From: Irineochytrium annulatum
Taxonomy: Eukaryota > Chytridiomycota > Chytridiomycetes > Chytridiales > Chytridiaceae
DNA: 20,012 bases
Assembly: GCA_027600665.1 (NCBI GenBank)
Contig: JADGJL010000488.1
Location: forward strand, 1 to 20,012
Reading direction: 5' to 3'
Position numbers and translations under genes: made by a program. Below the pieces are notes generated by a model that was not told the DNA's origin, did no database searches, and worked only from the letters and a program-made list of their open reading frames with translations. Positions 1 to 9,800 of this stretch are shown here, one piece after another; within the stretch, counting starts at the first letter, position 1; every line of letters starts with the position of its first letter.

Positions 1-113
1 GGCCTGGGTGTGGGCATGGGGGTGGGTGCGATGCTGGGGATGATGAGAGTAGTAGCGGTGGGTGTGAGGATCTGGAGGATTCCGAGGTGGAGGTCGTGTG
101 TGCGCACACTTAG
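1..113 (+). CDS. C-terminal tail of a gene entering from the left (partial)
   Basis: Frame 3 is open from the window edge to a TAG at 111-113. It encodes a Gly/Cys-rich then strongly acidic tail (GDDESSSGGCEDLEDSEVEV), which resembles a disordered acidic C-terminus. A T-rich, AT-rich stretch follows, as expected of a 3' UTR. Only about 36 codons are visible, with no recognisable domain, so the product cannot be named. The G-rich sequence is open in frame 1 too, so this could be chance. Confidence 0.3.
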   Translation, partial: PGCGHGGGCDAGDDESSSGGCEDLEDSEVEVVCAHT

Positions 114-673
114 ACGTAATTGGGAGGGGCGTGCTTGTTGGAGTGGGTCGTTGACGGGGGCCGGGTGTATATGATGAAACTGGGTACCGGAGTAGTGTCG
201 CTCCATGTTATTCACACAAACTTGTTATGTCCTTTTGACTCGTTTAAAGTTCCTAAAGAATCTCAAGTGTTTTCTTTTTTTCCTTTCCATATCTATTTCC
301 CTCGTGATTTTGACAGAACGCTTCTTTCTTTCGTTAGGGTGCGAGATATCTTGGTGATGATTTCATTATTGGAGTTCAAGTTGCTCCAGTGATTCTCTCT
401 TTGTTCGTTCTTCTCCTTGGGTTGCCTGCTCTCTCGTCATACCGCACCTTCTTCCGTATTTCCTTCCGACATTACTCGACTTCTGTTCCTTCAAACCTGT
501 AATTTTATTCTCCTCCAAGAGACCCTTTGTTTATCATTATCACGGAAGATGAAAATATTAGAGAGGGATTTATATTTATCACAATATTGAAAACTCATCG
601 AATACATCATGACCTAGAACGCAGATTGAGAAATTTCTTGTCAAATGTGACGATGTTTTATTGAAGTTAATAG
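114..673. other. AT-rich intergenic stretch
   Basis: About 560 bases with no convincing coding frame. The 220-420 part is rich in T and pyrimidine tracts, typical of fungal 3' UTR or intergenic DNA. No tRNA, repeat array or transposon end was recognised. Confidence 0.5.
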
Positions 674-1200
674 GGTGCTTTTTCCTTTGACCACTGTTTT
701 ACACTGCATCCCTCAACGGGATGCATAGTGGCCACCCCTAACGCCTCGCCAAACTGTTTATCACACCGCCGCGGCTGTTGGCCTCTTCGAGTCATGACCT
801 TTCCAGACGGCGAACCCCGCTATCCCCTCCGTGATACGCGCGATTTCTGCCTCCGGTGCAGTTGTGAACAAACATTAAGCCATCGCTTTATGAAAGGGGC
901 ACACCGTCGATGTGACAGATGCTGTTGACGGTTATGCTAGTACCTCAACCCGTCGTTAAGCCCATTTCGTAATGCAGTATCTTCCTCCGTCGTCCATCTC
1001 GCTTCGTGCGTGCGCGATTGAACCATAGGCGGCATACCTCCGACACCATCGGCAGATGATGTCTGCTTGACTTGAGATTAGCATTTCGGCGCACGAAGAG
1101 AATACCTTTACCTTTAAGGTCTGCAATCGAGTAACTCTCAAGTCAGATGGGCAGTTGAGCAAGTCAAGCAGGAGGTCGTTGAATGGCGAAATTAACACTC
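674..1200 (-). pseudogene. Decayed Myb/SANT-repeat gene relic
   Basis: Translating the minus strand gives at least two, probably three, degenerate copies of the repeat that builds the adjacent 1285-2868 protein. The clearest runs from about 1010 to 880: ARWTTEEDTALRNGLNDGL, then an in-frame TAG (937-939), then RQQHLSHR and KRWLNV, matching the family pattern W-T-x-E-E-D ... H-R ... R-W. Farther down, after a frameshift, comes APEAEIARITEG ... SKRPTAAAV, and after another shift RRCDKQFGEALG, which matches WDRQFGEVYG in the last repeat of the intact gene. An upstream piece, ADIICRWCRRYAAYG, in yet another frame may be the end of an earlier repeat. Reading-frame changes plus a stop make it non-functional. 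It lies on the same strand directly after the intact gene, so it is probably the remnant of a tandem duplicate. Its limits are approximate. Confidence 0.6.
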
Positions 1201-1284
1201 AGTTGGAAGACACAAGCAAAATGAATCAACGCATAACTACGCTCGAGGTGACTGATTCTAATAACGAAAAAGGCTGCCTGCAAT

Positions 1285-2868
1285 TTATTTCGACTTTTTC
1301 ATTTCTTCAACTTCGATGCTCTCGACTTTAGGAACATCGTCCAACCGTTCCACCCCAATGAAATTCCAACCCTTGACAGGTATACATCCCGCCTCATTCA
1401 ACGGGCCATACACCTCGCCAAACTGCCTATCCCAACGATGCAACACTGCATCCAAAGGCCTCCCAGGGAAATAGCGCCTTCTTATCTCGAACGCGTCGAG
1501 CCGCTCCTCACAACGTGCCTTCCACAGCAGACGATCTTCCTCCGCGCTCCATGCATGGCTGCCGCCCGTAATCTTGTAATAGCGGAGGGCGAGAGCTTTG
1601 GTGGTACGGTGTGGAATATTGCGATGCATGATTTCCTCTAAGGTAAGTCCCTCGTCCACCCCGTTTCGGAGCGCTGCATCCATTTCATCCGTCCATCGAA
1701 ATGTAGCGTTTGGCGCCCTTTCCTCCGCCCTCCTCTCTTTCAAGACCTTTTGACATCGCAACTTGACGGACTGTAGGCTCCGATTCGGCAGTATCCGATT
1801 GCGAATTTCTTCAGGGGTGAGGCCGTCCTTCACGAGCGCCGTTCGCAACGCTGAATGATCTGCGGCCGTCCACCTGATCCTTGAATCGGTGATACGGTCA
1901 TCTTTAGTGAGTTGATGCCATCGTCGCCTCACGGCTCCAACAGTTCTATTCGGCGCAAGTCGACGCCTGATGTCCTCAAAGCTCAGGCTGCTGTCAGGTT
2001 GCTCAATCCGTAGCGCAACATCTTCTTCAACAGTCCATCTCCGTGCGTTTCCCTTTTGCCCACTAATCTTTTTCCATTGGTGCTTTACACCATCTAGACT
2101 TCGGTGCGTCAGATGTCGGCGCGCTATACTTTCCACGGCCTTAAAGGAAAGATCTGCGCAGCGTCGTATCACGGCAACTTCGTCGGAGGCCCACCTCGCG
2201 TGTCGCTTCGGAGCGAGCTTCGTCCACCGCCCCCACACAGCGGTGAGGCTCCGATCCTTCAAAACCTCCTGCCGGATCACTCTAAAACTGAGCCCGCCAC
2301 TTATCCGTGCGTGTCGTAGCGCCGCGTCTTCTTCAGGTGTCCAGTTCAACGCGTGCCTTTCCGCCCTCGGCTGGTTCAGCTTGTCCCTCGACTGGTTCAG
2401 CTTGTCCCATCGCTTTTGACATGCGCGACTGCCTCGCTGCGGCGAGAGTCGACTGCTAATTTGCCTGTAACTCAAACCCTCCAGCCGACCGCTTTTCAGA
2501 ATTGCGTCTTCATCAGAGGTCCAAAGCGTTCCTGGCCCGTTGTGAGCTCGTGCTCCGCCGACGGCGGACCCAAACTTGCGACCCCATTTACTCCTCAGCG
2601 CTCTGACTGTGCGATGGCTGAAGTGATCTCGCTGCGCGTCTTCCAATGACAACTTCCGGTCGACGATGCAGGTCCTCAACAGCTCCTCCTCCTCCGGAGT
2701 CCACAGATGCGATTTGAAGGCCTGTCCCGTCAATGACCGGCATACGACCAGCGATGCGAGCCGGCCGGACACGCGCCATGGCGTCGCAAGTATCAGCTCC
2801 GGCGTCCTCCAACCCAACAGAGCCCGTCCAGCGGCTATCATCTGCCATGAAGTAAACCGGATCAGCAT
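1285..2868 (-). CDS. Eight-repeat Myb/SANT-like array protein, 527 aa
   Basis: A single uninterrupted exon of 527 codons from an ATG at 2866-2868. After a ~55-residue N-terminus the protein is eight tandem Myb/SANT-like repeats of 48-60 residues. The first tryptophans are at about 56, 116, 176, 226, 278, 333, 392 and 440. Each repeat follows W-(T/S/A)-x-(E/D)-E-(D/E)-x2-L-(R/K) ... G-L-(S/T) ... I-x-x-R ... (H/N/D/Q)-R-(T/S)-x2-A-(V/L)-x2-(R/K)-W. The second tryptophan is Cys in repeat 6 and Tyr in repeat 7. Such three-helix repeats usually bind DNA or chromatin. The N-terminus has many Arg, one Glu, and Ser/Leu/Ala-rich segments, resembling a mitochondrial presequence. That is inference only; nuclear action is the default for the family. 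No catalytic domain is visible. Codon use is less GC3-biased than in the chitin synthase. A shorter paralogue lies at 14168-14977 and a relic at 674-1200. Confidence 0.85.
   Translation of the reverse strand: MLIRFTSWQMIAAGRALLGWRTPELILATPWRVSGRLASLVVCRSLTGQAFKSHLWTPEEEELLRTCIVDRKLSLEDAQRDHFSHRTVRALRSKWGRKFGSAVGGARAHNGPGTLWTSDEDAILKSGRLEGLSYRQISSRLSPQRGSRACQKRWDKLNQSRDKLNQPRAERHALNWTPEEDAALRHARISGGLSFRVIRQEVLKDRSLTAVWGRWTKLAPKRHARWASDEVAVIRRCADLSFKAVESIARRHLTHRSLDGVKHQWKKISGQKGNARRWTVEEDVALRIEQPDSSLSFEDIRRRLAPNRTVGAVRRRWHQLTKDDRITDSRIRWTAADHSALRTALVKDGLTPEEIRNRILPNRSLQSVKLRCQKVLKERRAEERAPNATFRWTDEMDAALRNGVDEGLTLEEIMHRNIPHRTTKALALRYYKITGGSHAWSAEEDRLLWKARCEERLDAFEIRRRYFPGRPLDAVLHRWDRQFGEVYGPLNEAGCIPVKGWNFIGVERLDDVPKVESIEVEEMKKSK
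2371..2408 (-). repeat. 21-nt in-frame tandem duplication in repeat 2 of the Myb array
   Basis: The + strand unit of 21 nt beginning CTGGTTCAGCTTGTCCC at 2371 is repeated at once from 2392 (17 nt identical). It encodes the doubled DKLNQ(S/P)R in the linker after repeat 2. The length is a multiple of three, so the frame is kept. It looks like a recent slippage or duplication event. Confidence 0.85.
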
Positions 2869-3420
2869 TTACAACAGGAATTCGTCGAACGATTGCATCG
2901 AACCTTCATTGTACCTGGCAAGGAGAAAATAGTGTGTACGTCCGACCTTCGCGACTCTGATAATGATGAAGCTGCGTGAATTTGACAGCTGAGCTTCACA
3001 CCCTTCCATACTTCAACAACTCGCACAAGCATTGAGCTCTGAAAGGCTTCGCAACATTATCAATCGTACTAATTTAAATTGATACTTTGACCATTGGAAG
3101 CTACCGCCGTCCGCGGCCGCCATTTCTTGGGCCGAGCAAAACCCTCAGCATTCCCGATTGGGACCTGGTAGCCGGCGGTGGAGCACTACGACGCAATGCG
3201 GATCGACTGGACTACGGTGGGAACCTTGGCTAAATAGTCTTCGATAATCAGTGAGCAGGTGTTTGGCAAACACCATTTAAGTTAATCTTCGCTTCCCAAG
3301 TGGAAGATGTCGCATTCCGAGTTTGAGTCGTCGATCTAGTTCACCAGAGCGGCTTGAAGGTGGCTCCCACGCTTTTGCTGAGTTTACTAGCAAGGCTGCG
3401 TGTGGAGTGTCTGGCGGGGC
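2869..3420. other. Divergent intergenic region between Myb array and F-box gene
   Basis: About 550 bases separate the divergent starts of the Myb-array gene (-) and the F-box gene (+), so it should hold both promoters. No clear TATA box, repeat or RNA gene was recognised. A NotI-type GCGGCCGC sits at 3113-3120. Open frames here have no domain and no ATG of good context. Confidence 0.4.
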
Positions 3421-5078
3421 ATGCTCCTGAACGACGACATCCTCATTCGAGTCGCTGGCCATCTCGATCCGTATTCCGCCCCAGACCGTCATGCCCTGTT
3501 GGCATGCTTGACGAGCTCCAGGTCCCTCTTCGCCGTGACGGCGCCGTTGCTCTGGACCGCCCATGCCGCGATCAACCCCGCCGAGGGCCTCGGCTTCCCC
3601 AAGCTGGGTGACAACAAGTGGGCCGAGCGCAAGTACCACCCGATCGCGAAGGACGTCCGCAGGCTCTTGGAAAGCGGCCGACCGGAACAGCTTGGGGCGC
3701 CTTCGCCAGCCAAGATGAGGCGACTGTCTGGCGTTGGCAGACGTACCTAAGCGCGGTTCGACACCTGGAGCTGGGCCTCGTTTCTTCCGGGAGGGGCTCG
3801 TGTGTAGAGGTCAAGACCGTGGGGCACTGGCTGCGTCGCTTGCACACCCTTAAGCTGCAGCCGTTGGCGGACCTGGAAGACTTACATACCGGGAGCATAT
3901 TGGAGCCAATTGAGGCCTCGCAGGAGTGTCGCGACTGCCACGCGCGATGGCGAGTATGGCTGCAGGACAATCAGCGTCAGCAGGTCGGGCCCTACGCCGC
4001 CGTTGTACCTACCGTCGTCGAGGCGTCGCATGAAGAGGTCGACGCCGTGGCCCAGTTGGTCCAGTCCAGCCGCATCAAGCGCCTCTCGGTCGTCAGGGAG
4101 GGGGAGTTTGACATGGTCTTCGGAGAACCCCATCGGAACGAAGACTACCTCCCGCGCCTCCTGCCCCTCCTCGGTTCCACGCTAGAACATCTCTCACTCG
4201 GCAACGAAGACAATTACTTTAGCTTTAGCTACTCCGATGCTGAGGCGATCGTGGCGCACCTCGACACCGTGAATCCGGTCCTCACGCTCGGCCTCCATCT
4301 CCTCTACAATGACCTCGAGCCCCTCGCGCCCCTCCTTACCGCCGACATACCCCCACGCGTCGTCTCCTACAAGACCCTGCACGTGAGCTCCCCGGAAGCG
4401 ACACGTGATGTCGCCCAAATCCTGTCGGCCTTCCGGACCACGCTAACGGACGTCACCGTCAACGTCAATCTGGTGCCCAATATTCCCGCTGACCTGTACG
4501 CCTCCCTAGCCGGCCTCCGCTCCCTCACGAGCCTCGCCATCTCGCTCCCGCCCACCGTCGACGCCGCGCTGCTGAACACCACCCTGTCGGCCCTCGTCGC
4601 GCTCCGCCACCTCCACGTCAACTACGTCGGGGCGGACCTGCTGTCGATCGACGACGCGCTGCCGTCGTTGGTGGCCGTCGAGAGCCTCCACGTGTCGGGG
4701 GCGCAGAAGACGGGCGGGAAGGTCGCGGTGTCCTTTCCGACGCCGAGGCCGATCGCGTCGATGGTGGTTAAGCGGGGGAGGTTGATCGTCGCGGCGGACA
4801 GCACGGCAAGGGCGCGGGCGCTTGCGGCGCTGCAATCGGTGACAATGAGGGACGCGGAGGTGGTGGATGAGGAGGGGAATGATGCGAAGGAGGATTGGAG
4901 GATGTGGATGTGCGATGCGAGGGTGACGCCGCGGCTTGGGAGCCTTGAGATTCGAGGTCAAAACAGGTTGTTGAAGGTCGGCAACTGGTTTGGTGAGGGT
5001 GGCATGAGGACCTTAATTGAGGAGGAGAGAGAGAGTTCGGACGAGTTGCTCGACACGCTTGGCGGTACGATGGATTAA
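3421..5078 (+). CDS. F-box protein with leucine-rich C-terminal region, one frameshift
   Basis: The ATG at 3421 opens an N-terminal F-box (LNDDILIRVAGHL ... SSRSLFAVTAPLLW), the motif that docks substrate adaptors on Skp1 in SCF ubiquitin ligases. The frame starting at 3421 runs to a TAA at 3748, but from about 3690 the coding signal moves to the next frame (WGAFASQDEATVWRWQ onward) and runs open to TAA at 5076-5078. One missing base near 3686-3696 would explain this, giving about 552 aa. An alternative is a 77-nt intron (gtacca at 3633 to cgccag at 3709). The paralogue at 5133-5812 has exactly the same 73-residue spacing from the F-box Trp to the R-(H/Y)-L motif only if no intron is removed, which favours a frameshift. 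The C-terminal part has irregular Leu-rich segments (LEHLSLG, LRSLTSLAISL, LRHLHVNYV, VESLHVSG) like a divergent LRR substrate-binding domain, then an acidic stretch. Codon use is strongly GC3-biased. It could be a recent pseudogene or a sequencing error. Confidence 0.7.
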
Positions 5079-5132
5079 TGAATGGCGCTATGCGGACTTC
5101 ATGGTGTTGCTTTTCTCGCTTCTTGGTGGCGC

Positions 5133-5812
5133 TTACCCCAATTTTTGTCCCTTCGTTTTCACGTTTCTTTCACTGCCTAATTCGTTATCTTCCACCTCTT
5201 CTTCTGATGCAAATATATTCGCGTTTTCGGCATTAAAAATGTATTCCCTGCCTTCTTGGTAGTTCACCAACGACCGTTTAACCACAACTTGCTTCAGGCT
5301 CTGCACTTCCTATAATATATCAACTCAGTGGCATTCAAAGCTCATCATGTTTGTATTGCCAGTATGGTACACAGTTCCTTGTACAAGCAAAGACTATTCT
5401 GCATTTTCTCTCTCAGAGTGCTCTCGTCTGTGAAATAACGATCTCCAAAGTCCTCCGCGACAGTCAGATACCTGATGTCCATCCACGCGTCCACCTGGCG
5501 CGGTGTAAGCCCTCCGTTGGGTCCGTCGTTAACCGTTCTAATTTTCAGGGTCCAGATGGCGTCATAATTCGTCGAAGAGTCGAGAATTCGGAACCACTCC
5601 TGCAGCGGCACATCGGTAACATGATAATTCTCGGTCACGACCTCGCCGGTGTAAGTTTGGCAGAAGAGCTGGCGCCAGAGATACGGGACAGCGAGGGCGA
5701 ACAGGGTGCGATTCGATAGCGCGCAGGACAGCAGGGCTCGTTTCGCACGGGAATCACCGGATGTCGTGAGATGGGAGAAAACCGTTCGGAGGAGGTAACC
5801 GTTGAACATCAT
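5133..5812 (-). CDS. Short F-box protein, two exons, ~204 aa
   Basis: The ATG at 5810-5812 (a second ATG follows) directly follows an in-frame TAG. Exon 1 (5812-5371) carries an F-box (YLLRTVFSHL ... SNRTLFALAVPYLW) clearly related to the convergent gene at 3421-5078, including the same spacing to the IRYLTV motif. Unspliced, the frame ends at 5345 (155 aa). Just beyond, the minus strand is open with coding character (SLKQVVVKRSLVNYQEGREY, then an acidic tail) to a TAA at 5133-5135. A 65-nt intron 5370-5306 (gtacca ... gaag) joins the frames, giving exon 2 at 5305-5133. The donor is not a strong consensus, so the junction is tentative. The predicted product lacks most of the Leu-rich region of its paralogue, so it would be a minimal F-box protein. 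The stop lies 54 nt from that of the convergent F-box gene. Confidence 0.55.
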
Positions 5813-6440
5813 CTATGCGAAGGCAACCAAGGTGTGAGAGATCTGTTCAAACTGAATCACTTGGACAGAGCCTTGGCGACCAAGATAGCACGAAGACATC
5901 TTCGCCTCGGCCAGGCAGCGCAGGATCGTCCACGCAGTCCCGTCGTGCGCGCTGCGCGTGCTCAAGTTAGTTGGTGGCGTGGTCCGTTCAGTTTCGGACG
6001 GTGGAGTCCATACAGCGAACAGCAAGCTAACCTTGCAGCATGATGGACTCACCAGGTCGAGGAACTCCGTCGCCCACACCCAAGGATGGGACGGTCCTCG
6101 CCAATGGAGTGCGCGAGCTTCTGCAGGTCCGTAGCTATTTGGAGCCGCTTCCAGGCAGGCCGCGTTGGCTGCCACCAGGGTTATCGTCTAATGGCACCGT
6201 CGTGATCTCGATCACGTTGTGGTGCAGACCCAGTTCTCCCACTCCTCCAGACCGATATCTCCCAGTCGAAAGATGTTCCGCCATGGATTCCTTCGGGTTC
6301 CGCACGTCGAGATGTCGAAGCAGAACAGGTTTCGAGAGGGTCACAGGCAGGCGACCAGAGCCAGCCGGGAATCGACGCCGGCGAGAGCTTCTACAGAGCG
6401 TGATCCAGGAGCTTGTGGGCCTTCACGTTTTCGAGTCAAA
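5813..6440 (-). pseudogene. F-box paralogue pseudogene with in-frame stops
   Basis: In one minus-strand frame the sequence reads VDSRLALVACL, stop (TGA 6341-6343), PSRNLFCF ... PWRNIFRLGDIGLEEWENW. This aligns with PDRHALLACLTSSRSLF in the 3421 gene and with VPLQEWFRI in the 5812 gene. Further in-frame stops lie at 6212-6214 (TGA) and 6188-6190 (TAG). An open stretch then continues (LVAANAACLEAAPNSYGPAE, ATEFLDLV, LRCLAEAKM) to a TAG at 5813-5815, which abuts the ATG of the next F-box gene. It is therefore a dead third copy in tandem on the same strand. Its upstream limit is uncertain. A 150-codon ATG frame on the opposite strand (6040-6492) has no domain and is taken as a shadow. Confidence 0.55.
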
Positions 6441-6899
6441 TTTCGTACCGTTATGTCCGATCGATTTTACCGTTACAGTTGTATGCTTATGATAGTTGTA
6501 TGGGAAAGAAAATAATGAAAAAGAACAAAGACCGCGGCGTCAAGCGAAGGAGATAATGATAATGTTAGTGGGTCAAAGAACATAAACAACAGAAGATAAC
6601 GAAGAGTCCCTTAATTGTTGGGACAACAAAGCGAACGGAAGGTAGAACTAGACAAAACAAGAGAAAGCTTAATTAGTGAAATCCGAATGAGAAGCGTTTC
6701 GGCGGTGCACATAACTACCAGCTACGCGGGAGCGGCGATATAAAATAGAAAACAGGCAGTGAAGTGCTACATGTGTGCAGATATGATATGGGAAAGGCAA
6801 AGTCGACGTAAAAGTGAACAAAACAAAAAATAATCGAGAAAGTATGGCGTCTACGTCCAAGCAGCCAAATTCCAGCTGACAAATAAGCAACAACGTCCC
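6441..6899. other. Intergenic stretch and 3' flank of the chitin synthase
   Basis: About 460 bases, A-rich on the + strand from 6500 to 6860, holding the presumed 3' UTR of the minus-strand chitin synthase. No coding frame with a recognisable domain, RNA gene or repeat was seen. Confidence 0.45.
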
Positions 6900-9800
6900 C
6901 TACAGGCGTCCCTGCAAAATCTCCTCGATGAACTGGTTGATTGTCGCCTTCCTCGACGTCAAATCCATCCCAAACACCTGTCCAAGCTCGTCCCTCACTT
7001 GCTTCTTCGTGACAGTCATTAGGTTCGCCGTCGCAAGGATCCTCCGGACCTCCCTGAGAATGTCGTCGTCGGTCGGCGAGCCCCCGGACCCGTTGCTGTA
7101 CATTGAGAACCGGTTGCCGGCCGGCGGGGCGATCGAGCCAGGGGCGGCGACAGAGCCTGCGTATGGGCTCATGGCGCCGCCGTACATGCTGCCTGGCGCA
7201 CCAGGGGGTGGGCCGTAGGCACTCCCGGCCCCGTAGACGCTGCCCGCAGGCGCGGTGGCCGCGTACATGCTCGGGGGGACGCCATAGACGGAACCCGGGT
7301 TCATGGACATGTGCGGGTTCGTGGGCGCGCCATAAACGGAGCCCGAACCAGGGTGGGGCCCGCCATAGACGGAACCCGTCGGAGGGATGGCTGACGCGTA
7401 GCCCGGGGTCATGGCGTGCTTCATTGACCGGTTCTCGCTGAAATCGGATGCGCGGGAGTCTGATCGCTCCGAAGACTTCTCCCAAAGATCCTTCTCGTGG
7501 TCGGCCCATTTCTTTTGGGGAATTGTTTTTGGATCGAACTGTAACAATGGTAATTAACAATTCAAGTCCAACTTTGATGACCCGAGAAGAGACAAAAACT
7601 CACCGGCACGACATCCGCTGCAATCACCTTCTTACCCTTCTCTCCGACAACAACACGGGTGTTACCCCACGAGAAGTCATCGAAGCGCCAGAAAGCGTAA
7701 ACCGGAATATAGAAACTGAAAACAGGTGTTGCCAAGATGTACTGTTGAAAGGAGGGATGAGATTAGGGACAAGACGATACGTTCCATAAAAACTGCACGT
7801 ACAATCAGCATCCATCCAATTTGGGCCCACTGCCGCTTGATAATGAAGATGATGACTTGCAGACCGTAAATAACTGCGATCATGACGACGGAGATAAGAG
7901 GGAAGTTGCTCCTATCAAACAAAAAAAAAAAGTGTTAGACATATGGGCTTTCAGAGAAGTGAATACGAAATCGAGAAACTTACGGGCTCTCGACGCACTC
8001 GTAAATCAAGTAACCAATGTAGATCAAAGCGGCCGGTTGGACGACAGTCGAGAATAGGTCGAGGAAGACGATAAATCTCATAGAAAAGAAGCAGAAACCG
8101 CAAAGCTGAGGCAGCATAACCAATTCGACGAGGTTGTGAATGGTCGAGTTGATCCAACGACGCCTCTGAGACAATAGGACGGGCCATCGCTCCGGTACGA
8201 CCGTCTTACACTTCGCGTCAGCGGTAAAGCAGAGTTTGAAATTCGGGAAGTTCTTCATCATCAGCGTGGTCAAGTATCGATCCTCGCCGAGGTGCAGCAG
8301 GTTCTTCAAGTGGAGTGTATCAACCTCGTTCTCCGAGTAGTCCTCGATAATAGCGGGCGAAATCAGGAGCGGGATGTTCTTTGTTGGAGTCCGGACACGG
8401 TACATGCAGAAGCAACCAGGCAAGCAAGTAACAGAGCCGAAAAGAGACTCAAAGGCCTTCGCGAGGTGGTGGGAGATGAAGTACTCGTAAACTTGGATCA
8501 TAGTCGTAAAAGAGTCCTTCTCGTTCGAGATCAGCGTTTCGCCGCAGAGGCCCATAATCCTCGAGTCCGCAATCATGGTCGAGATCAAGCGGTTGAGCGA
8601 CGTCGGGTAGACCTCCGTATCAGCGTCGACCATGAGAATGTACTCGTAGAAGGACGGGTTCACGCCGATAACGTTCTTCATGTTGTGGTAGAGCTCCAAC
8701 TCGAGCGGAGACATCTCAGCGTTGAAGTGAACGCGGTTGAGGAAGCGCATAAGCACGAGCTGGGAGTCACGCTTGCCGCGGTTACCCGGACGGGCACGCT
8801 CAGACGGCTTGCCGACCTTTACAACGACGATAAAGGGGACGCTCCGGCCGTGGGTTTCGTACAGGCCTGAGTAGACCTTGCCCATGTTCAGCTGTTTGTC
8901 ACCTTCGCCGAGCGACTGGAATGACTGAGGCTCCGGATCGATGTTCGGATCAACGCCAAGAATGTCGAGGACGATACGCGGCGTGGGGCGATCGTTACCG
9001 CTTCCAATGATCATGCCTATACAACGTTGTACGAGTTAAACAATGAACGGCGAAAGTATTTAGATGTCAAACTTACCATCAGCGACAATGAACAGAAGCT
9101 TCCTCTTGTCATCGTATTTCAACAGCGCCAAACTCTCCAAGGTCTTCGTCAAACTCTCAGCGCCCTCAGTATAACAAGGCACCTGAAGGATGACAAACTT
9201 GTCATGCTCTTCCGGATCCCTTGCGCTCCCAAATTGGAGCGCCGATAGGAACTTAATTAAAATAACAGCTACGATGAAAACGGTCGTGGCCAGGAGAATG
9301 TAATTCGAGAACTGACAGCGGAAGTCGTTTCGGTGGTCGATGGTGCCGATATAGAACATGTTATTCATGCAGTTCAGGTACTTAGCGGCGTTCCCCGCGC
9401 CCTCTTGGCTCCGAATGTCGTTGAACTGCTTCGAAGCGTCTTGACCATAGAAATTGTCGAACAAGCGCTGCATGTTTGTACCGAGGAAGTTGTTGTTTGC
9501 GTTGTAGTAGGCGCTCACGTCGTATACGTTATCGTAAATAACGATAAGCCTGCAAGCAGAAGATATGAGAATAAGGTTCCGGCTGCAGAAGTAGAAATAG
9601 CACATACTTATTATCCGTGCTCGCCTTCTTCTTAATGTCCGCATACGTCCACCCAACCCTTGCTCTCGCATACTGGTTCATGTAGCTCGTGTAGTCCCTC
9701 GGCGTTCCGTCGGATGAGTTCGCGTAGTGGTACGGGTATGTAACAGTACCCGCGAGACCCCTGTGGCCCGCGATATTGTCCCACCCGTTAGACGGCGCCT

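Noticed and set aside
1970..2419. A 149-codon + strand frame
   Set aside because: Antisense to well-formed Myb repeats; no domain.
3633..3709. A 77-nt intron in the large F-box gene
   Set aside because: Possible by GT/AG and phase, but the removed part has strong coding bias and its removal breaks the 73-residue spacing shared with the paralogue. It is kept only as an alternative.
6040..6492. A 150-codon + strand ATG frame
   Set aside because: It overlaps the F-box pseudogene, which aligns with its paralogues on the other strand. The + product is low in recognisable structure.
6715..7560. A 281-codon minus-strand frame over the chitin synthase 3' end
   Set aside because: It is a shifted frame of the last exon, whose correct frame gives the DEK_C domain and joins in phase with the preceding exon.
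8292..8870. A 192-codon + strand frame
   Set aside because: Antisense to the catalytic exon of the chitin synthase (DAD, EDR, QRRRW); a shadow.
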